Of a stretch of DNA of 64,000 nt, positions 9,357-17,478 are shown piece after piece. The DNA is from an uncultured Holophagaceae bacterium (GTDB taxonomy: Bacteria > Acidobacteriota > Holophagae > Holophagales > Holophagaceae): assembly GCA_903913215.1 (NCBI GenBank), contig CAIWKE010000037.1, positions 1 to 64,000 of the forward strand, written 5' to 3'. Within the stretch, counting starts at the first letter, position 1. Each line of letters begins with the position of its first letter. The notes below the pieces were generated by a model. It was not told the origin of the DNA, ran no database searches, and saw only the letters and a program-made list of their open reading frames with translations. The translations under genes were made by a program, and so were the position numbers.

Positions 9357-9788
9357 GGAGGCCTCCACGAAAGACATGAATCGTCTCTCACTTTTGATAC
9401 TCCCCTTTGAACCCAGCCACAAGAGGAAAAGATGGCTGGGTCATGTATGAGCCCTTCTCGACCACGCTATCTCGGGTTCCTTCTTTTTGTGGCCTTTGTG
9501 CTCTTTGTGGCAAATTCCATTTTTTTGGGCCTGGGGCAGAGCCCGCTGCCGCAAAACCGCCGCGGGTTCTCTGGGGTGATTCTTCAAGTGATCCGGCTAT
9601 CTGGAGAAAAAAGGTTGGCCACAAAGAACACAAAGGGCACAAGGGAAAGCACTTTGAGGCGGTCGATAAGGAGCGCCAACTTTCTTGTTGCAAGCCAGCC
9701 TGAGGCAGGTCTAGACTCCCCATGACCACCGAATCGCCTCTCATTCCTGATCTACCGGTTTTCTTTCCTCTCATCCTGGAGTCCCCCG
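9357..9788. other. Non-coding gap containing a palindromic repeat
   Basis: About 430 bp between the divergent KAS III-like and double-TetR genes. It holds the CACAAAG-type inverted repeat at 9487-9642. No convincing reading frame or clear promoter was seen; an SD-like TGGAG lies before the start at 9789. Confidence 0.6.
9487..9642. repeat. CACAAAG-type 25-bp inverted repeat with 106-bp interior
   Basis: The arms at 9487-9511 and 9618-9642 are inverted copies matching at 23 of 25 positions, each made of three units of a 9-bp CACAAAGNN pattern. The interior shows no ORF. It shares its design, though not its exact sequence, with the CGCAGAG and CACGAAG palindromes at 37971, 57417 and 36897. Confidence 0.8.
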
Positions 9789-10970
9789 ATGTCCTCTGGT
9801 GCCCGTGGCAACCCGCAGACCGCCGAACGGCTGGTGGCGGCGGCCGTGGAGCTCTTCGCCCAGAAGTGGTACGCCACCGTGTCCGTGGCGGAGATCTGCC
9901 GTGAGGCGGGGTTGTCCAACGGGGTCTTCTACCGCTATTTCGAGGGCAAGGAGGCGCTCTTCAAGCTCATCCTCGGTCGAGTCCTGGAGCAGATCCGGGA
10001 GGCCATGGAGCAGGCCGGGGGCCAGACGCCCCGGGAGCGGATCCAGAACTACTCCGCGGCCATGCTCCGCTACACCGAGGCCCATGCGGACCTGATCTCG
10101 GTGTTCCGGGAGGGCCAGTACCGCTACTTCGACTTTGAGCGCCGCCTGGTGGCCATCTACACCCGCAGCCTCAGCACGGCCCTGGGCCGGGAAGTGGACC
10201 TCGCGGAGTATCTGTTCGCCTTCGGCGGCCTGCGCTTCTGCTCCATCCGCGGTGCCTCCGGGGCCAGCTCCATCGACCTCGACACTGTCACTGGCATTGT
10301 CACCGACGGCCTCTTCCGGGGCCTCAGTTTTGACGCCGCCAAGGTCTTTGGCGGCTCGGCCAAGCCTTTGCCGGTCGCGCTTGAAGAGGGAGTCCGTGAG
10401 CGGCTGTTGCGCTCGGGCCGGCGCCTATTCGGGGAGAAGGGCTACTTCGAGACCAACATCCACGAAGTGACGAGCGGGGCTCAGCTGTCGGTTGGGGCCT
10501 TCTACACGCACTTCGGCTCCAAGGAGGCTTTCTACGCGGAGCTCATCGGCCTGGTGGGCCACGATGTGCGCGCCTTCATCGCCACGAACATGGCCGGGAC
10601 GACGGGGCTCAATGCCCTGGAGTTTGAGCTGCGCGGCCTCTGGCTGTGGCTGGTGTACCTCTCCATGGACCGGAACTGCTACAACATCGTGCGCGAGGCG
10701 GAGTTCGTGCTGCCAGCAACAGTGCGGGAGTACTACGGCGCCTTCGCCGCGGGCTACAAGAAGCGGCTGGCCCCTCTGCGAATCACCCGCACGGCACCGC
10801 AGTTGGACGAAGCCACGGCCATTGAATTCCTCATGGGCCTGGCCCACTACTTCGGCATGGAAGCCGCCTTCGACACCTCGCCCATCAACGCACGGGCCCT
10901 GGTTGAGACCCTCGGCGGCTACCTGGCCCACGGTCTTTCTGAGTTCTTTCCCCAGCAGGAGTCGGCATGA
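9789..10970 (+). CDS. Double TetR-family regulator (two TetR units in one chain)
   Basis: Predicted transcriptional regulator of 393 residues, about twice the usual TetR length. The first unit has its HTH at residues 12-60 (LVAAAVELFAQKWY, SVAEICREAGLSNG, FYRYFEGKEALF). The second starts near residue 200 with another HTH (LLRSGRRLFGEKGY, NIHEVTSGAQLSVG, FYTHFGSKEAFY). Each is followed by a helical ligand-domain-like stretch. TetR proteins act as dimers, so this chain may be a covalent pseudo-dimer. Its last codons overlap the start of the CoA-transferase gene (10967-10970, ATGA), so the two are translationally coupled and the regulator probably controls this catabolic operon. The start has TGGAG 7 bp upstream. 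Confidence 0.85.
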   Translation: MSSGARGNPQTAERLVAAAVELFAQKWYATVSVAEICREAGLSNGVFYRYFEGKEALFKLILGRVLEQIREAMEQAGGQTPRERIQNYSAAMLRYTEAHADLISVFREGQYRYFDFERRLVAIYTRSLSTALGREVDLAEYLFAFGGLRFCSIRGASGASSIDLDTVTGIVTDGLFRGLSFDAAKVFGGSAKPLPVALEEGVRERLLRSGRRLFGEKGYFETNIHEVTSGAQLSVGAFYTHFGSKEAFYAELIGLVGHDVRAFIATNMAGTTGLNALEFELRGLWLWLVYLSMDRNCYNIVREAEFVLPATVREYYGAFAAGYKKRLAPLRITRTAPQLDEATAIEFLMGLAHYFGMEAAFDTSPINARALVETLGGYLAHGLSEFFPQQESA

Positions 10971-12274
10971 ACGCCAAGGACATCTATCTGAGCAAGTTGG
11001 TCCCCATCGATGAGGCCGTGGCACTCATCCGCAGCGACAACGACGTGATCGTGGCCCAATGCGCCTCCGAGCCCCAGGGCTGCATGTCCCGATTCCACAT
11101 CGTCGGGGATCGGGTGGAGAATGTGCGGGTCTTCTCGGTGCTCACCCTGAAGGAATACGACTTCTACATGAAGAAGGAGATGAAGGGCCACTTCGAGCTG
11201 GCCTCCTGGTTCCATGCGCCGGGCTCCCGGGCGGCCCTCAAGGCCAACACGGGTACTGTTACCTACGTGCCCAACATGCTGCACCGCGCTGCCACGGACC
11301 GTATCCACGCCCACCGCCCCGACATCTTCTTCGGCACCTGCACCCCGCCAGACAAGCACGGCTTCGTATCACTTTCGTTGGGCATCACCTACGAGAAGGA
11401 CATCATGGACCACGCCCGCCTCGTGGTCCTGGAAGTGAACCCGCGCCTGCCCCGGACCTTCGGTGACACCCAGGTCCACGTGTCCAAGGTGGACTACTTC
11501 GTGGAGCACGACCAGGAGGTTCCGGCCCTGCCGGCCCCCCAGCCCAACGCCACGGACCTGGCCATCGGCGCCCACATCGCTGGGCTGGTGGAGGATGGTT
11601 CGACGTTGCAGTTGGGCATTGGCGGCATTCCCAACGCTGCGGCCATGGCCCTCAAGGACAAGAAGGATCTGGGTGTCCACACCGAGATGCTGGTGGATTC
11701 CATGATGGAGCTCTACGAACTGGGCGTGATCACCAACGGGCGGAAGGCCCTCAAGCCCGGCAAGTTCGTCACGACCTTCGCTATGGGCTCCCGGAAGTTC
11801 TACGACTGGCTGGACGACAACCTGGCCGTGGAGTTCCAGCGGGGCAGCTGGGTGAACAACCCCGCCGTGGTGGCCCAGAACTCCCAGATGGTCTCGATCA
11901 ACACCTGCATCTCTGTGGACTTCACGGGCCAGGTGGCCAGCGAGTCCATCGGCCCCAACCAGTACTCCGGCACCGGCGGCCAGTCCGACACGGCCCAGGG
12001 CGCGGTGGCTGGCTTCGATGGCAAGGGCAAGAGCATCATCGCCTGCTACAGCACTGCCAAGGGCGGCACCGTCTCGACCATCACGCCCATGCTCTCCGAA
12101 GGCTCCGCCGTCACCCTGCACCGCTCCCACGTGGACCACGTGGTGACGGAGCATGGCGTAGCCCGGCTCCGCGGCCGCACCGTGCGGGAGCGGACCCAGG
12201 CCCTCATCAGCATCGCCCACCCGGACTTCCGTGCCGACCTCACGGCCCAGGCCCGGACCCTCGGCTACCTCTGA
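10967..12274 (+). CDS. Acetyl-CoA hydrolase / acyl-CoA:carboxylate CoA-transferase
   Basis: 435-residue protein of the acetyl-CoA hydrolase/transferase family (Cat1, Cat2, 4-hydroxybutyrate CoA-transferase type). It would move CoA from acetyl-CoA or another donor onto a carboxylic acid, a common activation step, or hydrolyse the thioester. The conserved LGIGGIPNAA loop is at about residues 216-225 and the putative catalytic glutamate is Glu240 in GVHTEMLVDS, where the family forms a glutamyl-CoA intermediate. It overlaps the double TetR gene and is followed after 31 bp by a MaoC hydratase, which fits an acyl-CoA degradation operon. Family certain; acceptor acid unknown. Confidence 0.88.
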   Translation: MNAKDIYLSKLVPIDEAVALIRSDNDVIVAQCASEPQGCMSRFHIVGDRVENVRVFSVLTLKEYDFYMKKEMKGHFELASWFHAPGSRAALKANTGTVTYVPNMLHRAATDRIHAHRPDIFFGTCTPPDKHGFVSLSLGITYEKDIMDHARLVVLEVNPRLPRTFGDTQVHVSKVDYFVEHDQEVPALPAPQPNATDLAIGAHIAGLVEDGSTLQLGIGGIPNAAAMALKDKKDLGVHTEMLVDSMMELYELGVITNGRKALKPGKFVTTFAMGSRKFYDWLDDNLAVEFQRGSWVNNPAVVAQNSQMVSINTCISVDFTGQVASESIGPNQYSGTGGQSDTAQGAVAGFDGKGKSIIACYSTAKGGTVSTITPMLSEGSAVTLHRSHVDHVVTEHGVARLRGRTVRERTQALISIAHPDFRADLTAQARTLGYL

Positions 12275-12305
12275 TCCACCCCGTGTTCCTTTCCTGGGAG
12301 CCAGC

Positions 12306-12737
12306 ATGAGTGAACTAACCACACCTCAGACCTTCACCGTCGGCCAGAGCTGCCGCGCCTCACAGTTCATCGACGACGCCCTCGTCCGCGCTTTCGCGGA
12401 GGTGAGCGGGGACCACAACCCCATCCACCTGGACGACGCCGTGGCCAAGACCAGCCGGTTCGGCCAGCGCATCGCCCACGGCGCCATCCTCTTCGCCCTC
12501 ATCTCCAAGGTCTTCGGCATGGACATGCCGGGCGTCGGCACGGTCTACCTCAGCCAGACCTGCAACTTCAAGCTGCCGGTTTTCCTGGGCGACACCGTGA
12601 CGCTGGAAGCCACCATCGTCGAGCTGCTCCCCAAGAGCATCGCCCGAATTTCCACGGTCATTACGAAGCAGACCGGGGAGGTGGTCATGGATGGCGTGGC
12701 CGAAGTGAAGCTCCCCGGCTGGCTCTTCAAGGGCTAG
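12306..12737 (+). CDS. MaoC-family (R)-specific enoyl-CoA hydratase
   Basis: 143-residue hot-dog-fold protein predicted to hydrate trans-2-enoyl-CoA to (R)-3-hydroxyacyl-CoA. The hydratase-2 motif is complete: FAEVSGDHNPIHLDD, with catalytic Asp36 and His41, followed by FGQRIAHGA. ATG 12306 has GGGAG upstream (12297-12301). It is the third gene after the double TetR and CoA-transferase genes. Its TAG stop shares the four bases CTAG (12734-12737) with the stop of the convergent hydrolase gene. Confidence 0.88.
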   Translation: MSELTTPQTFTVGQSCRASQFIDDALVRAFAEVSGDHNPIHLDDAVAKTSRFGQRIAHGAILFALISKVFGMDMPGVGTVYLSQTCNFKLPVFLGDTVTLEATIVELLPKSIARISTVITKQTGEVVMDGVAEVKLPGWLFKG

Positions 12738-13531
12738 AAGGGGTGCTTGGCGAGGAAGCCGGCCACGAGGGTGTTCACCTCCGCCGCCTTCTCCATCACC
12801 ACCACGTGGCCCGCACCTGGGACCAGGTGGAATTCAGAACCGGCGATGGCCCTATGCATGATCTCGCCGTAAGACCTGGGTTTGAGGATATCGAATTCAG
12901 CCGAGGCAATGCAGGTAGGCACGTGGATCTTTGACAAGTCGGCAGTGACATTGAATCGCTGGAAGCTTTCCAGCAGTTGGTCCGCGGCCACGAGATCCAG
13001 GCTGGCATAACGCTCCTCCGCCATGGGGATCAACTCCGGCCGCTGGATGAGGAAGGCTTCCGAATAAGTATCCGCGTAGATGAGACGGAAGAATTTGGGT
13101 CCGTCGCCCAGGCTCGCGGCGATGCGCCAGCGCTCGATCATGGCCACCAACAGCGGTTCGCTGTGGGAGACCGAGGCGATGATCACCAGGCTCTGGCAGC
13201 GCTCCGGATAGCGGATCCCCATCACCAGGTTCAGCTCGCCCCCGTACGAGGTGCCCACCATGTGTGCCTTGTCCAGGTGCAGGGCATCCATCAGGGCCAG
13301 CAGATCCTCGCCGTGCTGCTCCAGGCTGTACTCGCCTGCGGGGTGTTCGCTCTGCCCCTGGCCCCGCATGTCGTAGGTGAGCACCCGGTAGCGCGAGACC
13401 AGGGCGGGCAACTGGAAGGCCCAGGAGGTGGTGTTCATGAACACCCCGTTGTTCAGGATCACCAGCTCGCCATCCTCGCGGCCCTGGAACTCGTAGAAGA
13501 GGCTTACGCCGTTGACGCTCAGGTGGGGCAT
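12734..13531 (-). CDS. Alpha/beta hydrolase (enol-lactonase-like)
   Basis: 265-residue soluble serine hydrolase of the 3-oxoadipate enol-lactonase/epoxide hydrolase-like group. Landmarks are LTYDMRGQGQS, nucleophile Ser95 in GTSYGGEL, Asp214 in SAEFDIL and His242 in GAGHVVV. ATG 13531 has AGGAG 7 bp upstream; an upstream in-frame extension to 13660 runs through AT-rich promoter DNA and is rejected. It is divergent from the KAS III-like gene at 13842 and shares with it the gap holding the operator-like site at 13731. It may open a ring or cleave an ester in the same pathway; the substrate is unknown. Confidence 0.85.
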   Translation of the reverse strand: MPHLSVNGVSLFYEFQGREDGELVILNNGVFMNTTSWAFQLPALVSRYRVLTYDMRGQGQSEHPAGEYSLEQHGEDLLALMDALHLDKAHMVGTSYGGELNLVMGIRYPERCQSLVIIASVSHSEPLLVAMIERWRIAASLGDGPKFFRLIYADTYSEAFLIQRPELIPMAEERYASLDLVAADQLLESFQRFNVTADLSKIHVPTCIASAEFDILKPRSYGEIMHRAIAGSEFHLVPGAGHVVVMEKAAEVNTLVAGFLAKHPF

Positions 13532-13841
13532 GGTGGGTCTCCTGATACAAGATGGATGGGTTGTTTTTCCAGGCCGATTCTCTGCGCTCCGACTCGCTAC
13601 GTCCATGGACAATGCGAATCGACTCGCAGGTCGATTATTTTTAACATAGATATTTTTCAATGTTTACAGACTATTTTGTGAACCATTTTTGACCTTGACA
13701 GCGATTGAATTCAGCGCAAAATTTCAAAGCAAACCAACTGTTCGTTTTTTAAAATCTTTCCTCGGTCCTCATCCGATCACCGGTTGTGGCGTGCACTCGC
13801 GAGGAATCCTGCAGAAACCTGGCTTTTCATAGGGAGACACG
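13532..13841. promoter_or_regulatory. AT-rich divergent promoter region with TetR-type operator
   Basis: 310 bp between divergent genes, markedly richer in A+T than its surroundings (especially 13630-13760). AAACCAACTGTTCGTTTTTT begins at 13731 and closely resembles the site at 7311 (shared TGTTCG/CGTTCG core, then the same CGTTTTTTAAA end). TTGACA occurs at 13695-13700 without a convincing -10 at standard spacing. The two genes are probably controlled together. Confidence 0.5.
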
Positions 13842-14834
13842 ATGGACCGCTTTGCTTCGATCATTTCCACCGGCATGTACCTCCCGTCCATCCGGGTCCA
13901 CAACGACGATCTGCGGAAGCGCTTCGCCCACCTGCCGGATTTCATCGACAAGATGGAGGAGTCCTCCGCCATCCGCTGCCGCTGGCATGCGCCCGAAGAC
14001 TGGGCCACCTCGGACCTGGCCCTGCCAGCTGCTCAGCAGGCTCTGGAGCGGGCCGGACTCAAGCCTGAGGACGTTGACCTCATCATTCTAGGGACCGACT
14101 CGCCTGACTACATCACCCCCGCGACTTCCGTCGTCCTGCAGTACAAGCTGGGCGCCGTGAACGCAGGGACCTTCGATGTGGGCTGCGCCTGCGCCTCCTT
14201 CCCCACGGCCCTGGCCTCGGCCGCCGGTTGGATCGCCACGAACCCGGCCATCAAGACGGTGCTGGTGGTGGGGGTTTACCTCATGCACAAGCTGGCCGAC
14301 CCCAACGACCCCATGACCTTCTTCTACGGCGATGGCGCCGGAGCCGCGGTGCTGGTGGCCTCTGACAAGCCCGGGTTCCTCGGCGCCGCAGCCCAGGCGG
14401 GGGGCGCCTACCACAAGCACTGGGGCATCTACTCGGGCGGGACCTATGAACCGGCCACGGTGGCCTCGGTGGAGGCGGGCCGAACCCAGGTGAGGATTCT
14501 CGAGCGCTATCCTCCCGAGGTCAACCACGAGGGCTGGCCGCGGGTGGTCCGCAAGCTGGCCGCCGGCGCTGGATTCCAGGTTTCCGATATCGATTTCATC
14601 CTCTTCACGCAGGTTCGCAAAGGCTCCATCGAGCTGGTCATGAAGGACCTCGGCCTGCCCCTGGAGAAGACGCACACGATCATGGAGGAGTGGGGCTACA
14701 CCGGCTCCGCCTGCCTTCCCATGGTCCTGGACGATGCCCTGGCCAAGAAGATGATCTGCTCCGGCGACCGGCTTGTGCTGGTGGGCTCGGGGGTGGGCTA
14801 CAACCAGGCGGCTGCCGCCTTCGTCATGCCCTGA
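13842..14834 (+). CDS. KAS III-like protein lacking the His and Asn of the triad
   Basis: 330-residue thiolase-fold protein with FabH layout. The Cys is present (FDVGCACASF, Cys117). The histidine motif is replaced (FILFTQVRKGSI, Thr256 where FabH has His of PHQAN) and the asparagine motif reads EWGYTGSAC (Tyr286 where FabH has Asn of YGNTSAA). Classical decarboxylative condensation is therefore unlikely; an acyltransferase, a thioester hydrolase or a non-catalytic partner subunit is possible. An RBS is weakly suggested by AGGGAGA at 13830-13836. It heads a run with thiolase, unknown protein and SDR genes, 50 bp before the thiolase gene. Fold call firm; role open. Confidence 0.82.
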   Translation: MDRFASIISTGMYLPSIRVHNDDLRKRFAHLPDFIDKMEESSAIRCRWHAPEDWATSDLALPAAQQALERAGLKPEDVDLIILGTDSPDYITPATSVVLQYKLGAVNAGTFDVGCACASFPTALASAAGWIATNPAIKTVLVVGVYLMHKLADPNDPMTFFYGDGAGAAVLVASDKPGFLGAAAQAGGAYHKHWGIYSGGTYEPATVASVEAGRTQVRILERYPPEVNHEGWPRVVRKLAAGAGFQVSDIDFILFTQVRKGSIELVMKDLGLPLEKTHTIMEEWGYTGSACLPMVLDDALAKKMICSGDRLVLVGSGVGYNQAAAAFVMP

Positions 14835-14884
14835 CATTCCGCTTTCAGCAACCCAACTTTTCCCCGCACGAAAGGAGCCACTCC

Positions 14885-16126
14885 ATGAGCAAGGCAAGCA
14901 TCATCGGTGCTTACAACACACAATTCGGTGCCTTCATCAAGAAGGACAAGGCCACAGGCCTGATCACCGACACCAAGACCTACTACGACCTGCTCATTGA
15001 GGCTGGTCGTGGCGCTATCGCCGATTCGGGCCTGGAAGCCAAGGACATCGACGCCATCTACGTGGGCTCCTGCTCGCCTGGAACCTTCATCAACCAGGAG
15101 CACGTCGCCCCCCTGGCCGCGGAGATCGATCCCGCCCTGCGCTTCAAGCCCATGTCCCGCTGCGAATGTGCCTGCGCCTCCAGCTCTGTGGCCCTCTACA
15201 ACGCGGTCTATGCCGTGGAAGCTGGCCGTGCCAAGAACGTGCTGGTGATCGGCGTGGAGAAGATGAACCTCCTGCCCACGCCCCAAATGACCCACGTGCT
15301 GGCCTGCTCCTCCCATTGGCCGACCGAAGGCTCCAAGGGCATGTCCTTTCCCATGCTCTTCGCCGAGTATGCGAAGGGCTACCAGGCCTTCTACAAGATC
15401 CCCAAAGAAGAGCTGGAGCAGATGCTCTGGACCGCTGGCGCTCTCTGCTACAAGAACGGTGCTGAGAATCCCCTGGCCCATGTGCAGAATGGCCCCGCCA
15501 GCGTCGAAGCCATCATGAAGCTCAACGAGCTGGACCCCAAGGGCAAGTGCAAGAACATGATGATCGCCGCGCCCCTGCGCCTCCACGACTGCTCCTTGGT
15601 GACGGACGGCGCTGCCGCCCTGGTCATCACCGCCACTTCCGCGGTCACCAACCGGAAGCGTGCCGTGGAGATCGCCGGCATCGGCCACTCCACCGAGCGT
15701 CTGCCCGAGAACGTGCGCCCCAACATGCACGAGCTCATGGCCGGCAAGGACGCCGCCGCCAAGGCCTTCAAGGAAGCGGGCATCACCGCCGCCGATATCG
15801 ACCTGGCTGAAGTGCATGACTGCTTCACCATCAACCAGATCCTCTCCACGGAAGCCCTGGGCCTCTCGGCCGATGGCCGGGGCGGCTATGACTACCTGGA
15901 CGGCCGCTTCACCCGCGACGACAAGGTGGCCATCAACCTCTCGGGCGGTCTCAAGTCCAAGGGCCATCCCGTGGGCGCCACGGGTGCCTCCATGCATGCC
16001 CTCATCTTCAAGCAGCTCATCGGCGAGCCCATCGGGGTCGCTGCCAAGAAGGCCGACATCGGTGTGGCCTTCAACGTCGGCGGGTCCGCCGTCACCAACT
16101 GCGTCACGGTTCTGAAGAAGCTCTAG
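14885..16126 (+). CDS. SCP-x-type thiolase (acetyl-CoA acetyltransferase family)
   Basis: 413-residue thiolase-like enzyme of the lipid-transfer/SCP-x group, predicted to cleave or form 3-oxoacyl-CoA. The nucleophile lies in CECACASSS; downstream are EVHDCFTINQ and GGLKSKGHPVGATG with the catalytic His. The group typically lacks the second Cys motif of biosynthetic thiolases, as seems true here (FNVGGSAVTNC). AAGGAG lies 7-9 bp upstream of ATG 14885. It follows the triad-less KAS III-like gene, so the two might form a heteromeric enzyme, as known for some thiolase-superfamily pairs; this is inference. Confidence 0.87.
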   Translation: MSKASIIGAYNTQFGAFIKKDKATGLITDTKTYYDLLIEAGRGAIADSGLEAKDIDAIYVGSCSPGTFINQEHVAPLAAEIDPALRFKPMSRCECACASSSVALYNAVYAVEAGRAKNVLVIGVEKMNLLPTPQMTHVLACSSHWPTEGSKGMSFPMLFAEYAKGYQAFYKIPKEELEQMLWTAGALCYKNGAENPLAHVQNGPASVEAIMKLNELDPKGKCKNMMIAAPLRLHDCSLVTDGAAALVITATSAVTNRKRAVEIAGIGHSTERLPENVRPNMHELMAGKDAAAKAFKEAGITAADIDLAEVHDCFTINQILSTEALGLSADGRGGYDYLDGRFTRDDKVAINLSGGLKSKGHPVGATGASMHALIFKQLIGEPIGVAAKKADIGVAFNVGGSAVTNCVTVLKKL

Positions 16127-16152
16127 CCGCGGCCCTGCCCGAAAGGACGACC

Positions 16153-16470
16153 ATGAAAAAGATTCTCTACAACGACATGCAGTTCTCGGTGGAGCCCTCT
16201 GGCGATCGCTGGGACATCACCTACACCCTGCCCAACAACGCGACGGCGGTGGTGGCGGCGGGCCTCTTCGCGGGCCTGCCGGAAAGCGAGGCGGGAGCCC
16301 GTGCTCTGGCCCTCATCAAGACCATCTTCCCGGTGGGCATCAAGTCTGTGGGCCCCGACGTCCTCCACCCCAACACCATCGGGGATCTGAAGATCGTCGG
16401 ACCGGATGTCACCCACCCCAATTTCATCTACTGGGACAAGGACAGCGTCTCCTGTCCCAAGGCGCTCTGA
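16153..16470 (+). CDS. Unknown 105-residue protein with duplicated GPDVxHPN motif
   Basis: I do not recognise this family. It is well placed between the thiolase and SDR genes on the same strand, with GAAAGGA upstream of its ATG, so it is very likely expressed. The C-terminal half contains a clear duplication, VGPDVLHPNTI then VGPDVTHPNFI, 17 residues apart, ending in YWDKD. No signal peptide, membrane segment or Cys pair is visible. The middle (VVAAGLFAGLPESEAGARALALI) is hydrophobic-helical. Its position suggests a small subunit or activator of the neighbouring condensing enzymes, as small partners occur in other thiolase complexes; that is inference only. Confidence 0.7.
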   Translation: MKKILYNDMQFSVEPSGDRWDITYTLPNNATAVVAAGLFAGLPESEAGARALALIKTIFPVGIKSVGPDVLHPNTIGDLKIVGPDVTHPNFIYWDKDSVSCPKAL

Positions 16471-16531
16471 TCCATCGGATCAGGGCCATCCACTCCAAAT
16501 CCAAACCACAATTGCAGACAGAGGAACCCAT

Positions 16532-17326
16532 ATGGAAATCAAAGGAAGCGTTGCCCTGGTGACCGGCGGCGGCAACGGCATCGGCGAAGCCGTCGTGAAG
16601 TACCTCTCCAGTCGCGGTGCCAAGGTGGCCGTGGTGGACATGGTCCAGAAGAACATCGACCGTGTGGTCGCGGAAGTGAAGGCGGCCGGCGGCGAGGCGG
16701 TGGGCATTCAGGCCAACGTCACCAGCGAGGCCGATACGGCCCGCTACATCAAGGGCACCATTGAAGCCTTCGGCCAGCTGAACATCGCGGTGTCGTGCGC
16801 CGGGATCATCCGTGACGGGACGATGCTAAGCCTGGATAAGGAGACCGGCAAGGTCTCCAAGAAGTTGGATTTCGCCAAGTGGCAGGCGGTCATCGACACC
16901 AACCTTTCGGGCACCTTCCTCACCATGCGCGACGCAGCTGAGGCCATGGTGAACGGCGGTTGGGAGGGCCTGCTGGTGCCCATCTCCTCCGTAAACAAGG
17001 TAGGCCAGGTAGGTCAAATCAATTACTCCTCTGCCAAGGTCGCCGACGCCCTCATGCCCAAGATCATCGTGGGTGAGTTCCTCATGCGCGGAATCCGCAA
17101 GATTCGCTGCGTGGCCATTGCCCCCGGCTACACGGCGACCCCCATGCTGACCGGGATGAACCAGGACGCATTAAAAGCAATCCTTGAAGATGTACATCTC
17201 GGCCGCCTCGTGGCCCCCGAGGAGATCGCCTCGCTCATCGGCTACATCGTCGAGAACCAGGCCCTGAACGCCACCACCATCGAAATCACCGGTGGCCTTT
17301 GCTACCCCAAGGGTATTGCGAAGTGA
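16532..17326 (+). CDS. Short-chain dehydrogenase/reductase (3-hydroxyacyl-CoA dehydrogenase-like)
   Basis: 264-residue classical SDR. The NAD(P) loop is TGGGNGIG near residues 11-18, the NNAG-type motif reads SCAG, and the catalytic Ser and YxxxK are in PISSVNKVGQ and NYSSAK. Asp after the second strand (VVDMVQ) favours NAD(H). The closest general resemblance is to FabG and type-2 3-hydroxyacyl-CoA dehydrogenases. ATG 16532 has GAGGA upstream. With the thiolase and MaoC hydratase it would complete a beta-oxidation-like sequence for an acyl-CoA. Confidence 0.87.
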   Translation: MEIKGSVALVTGGGNGIGEAVVKYLSSRGAKVAVVDMVQKNIDRVVAEVKAAGGEAVGIQANVTSEADTARYIKGTIEAFGQLNIAVSCAGIIRDGTMLSLDKETGKVSKKLDFAKWQAVIDTNLSGTFLTMRDAAEAMVNGGWEGLLVPISSVNKVGQVGQINYSSAKVADALMPKIIVGEFLMRGIRKIRCVAIAPGYTATPMLTGMNQDALKAILEDVHLGRLVAPEEIASLIGYIVENQALNATTIEITGGLCYPKGIAK

Positions 17327-17478
17327 AACCTTTCTTTAGGAGTGGGTCCACAATTCTTCGCCCACTTCCCTGAACAGGTATAGCATTTCTCCAACAACCC
17401 CTTGTCCCAATAGCTTTCCCCCCAACCCCCTGGATCGTGGGTCCTTGTACCCCCTTCCGACTTCCTAAAGGACAGGCT

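Noticed and set aside
13532-13660. N-terminal extension of the alpha/beta hydrolase gene to an ATG at 13660
   Set aside because: The extension lies in AT-rich promoter DNA, lacks family similarity, and ATG 13531 has an AGGAG site at good spacing.
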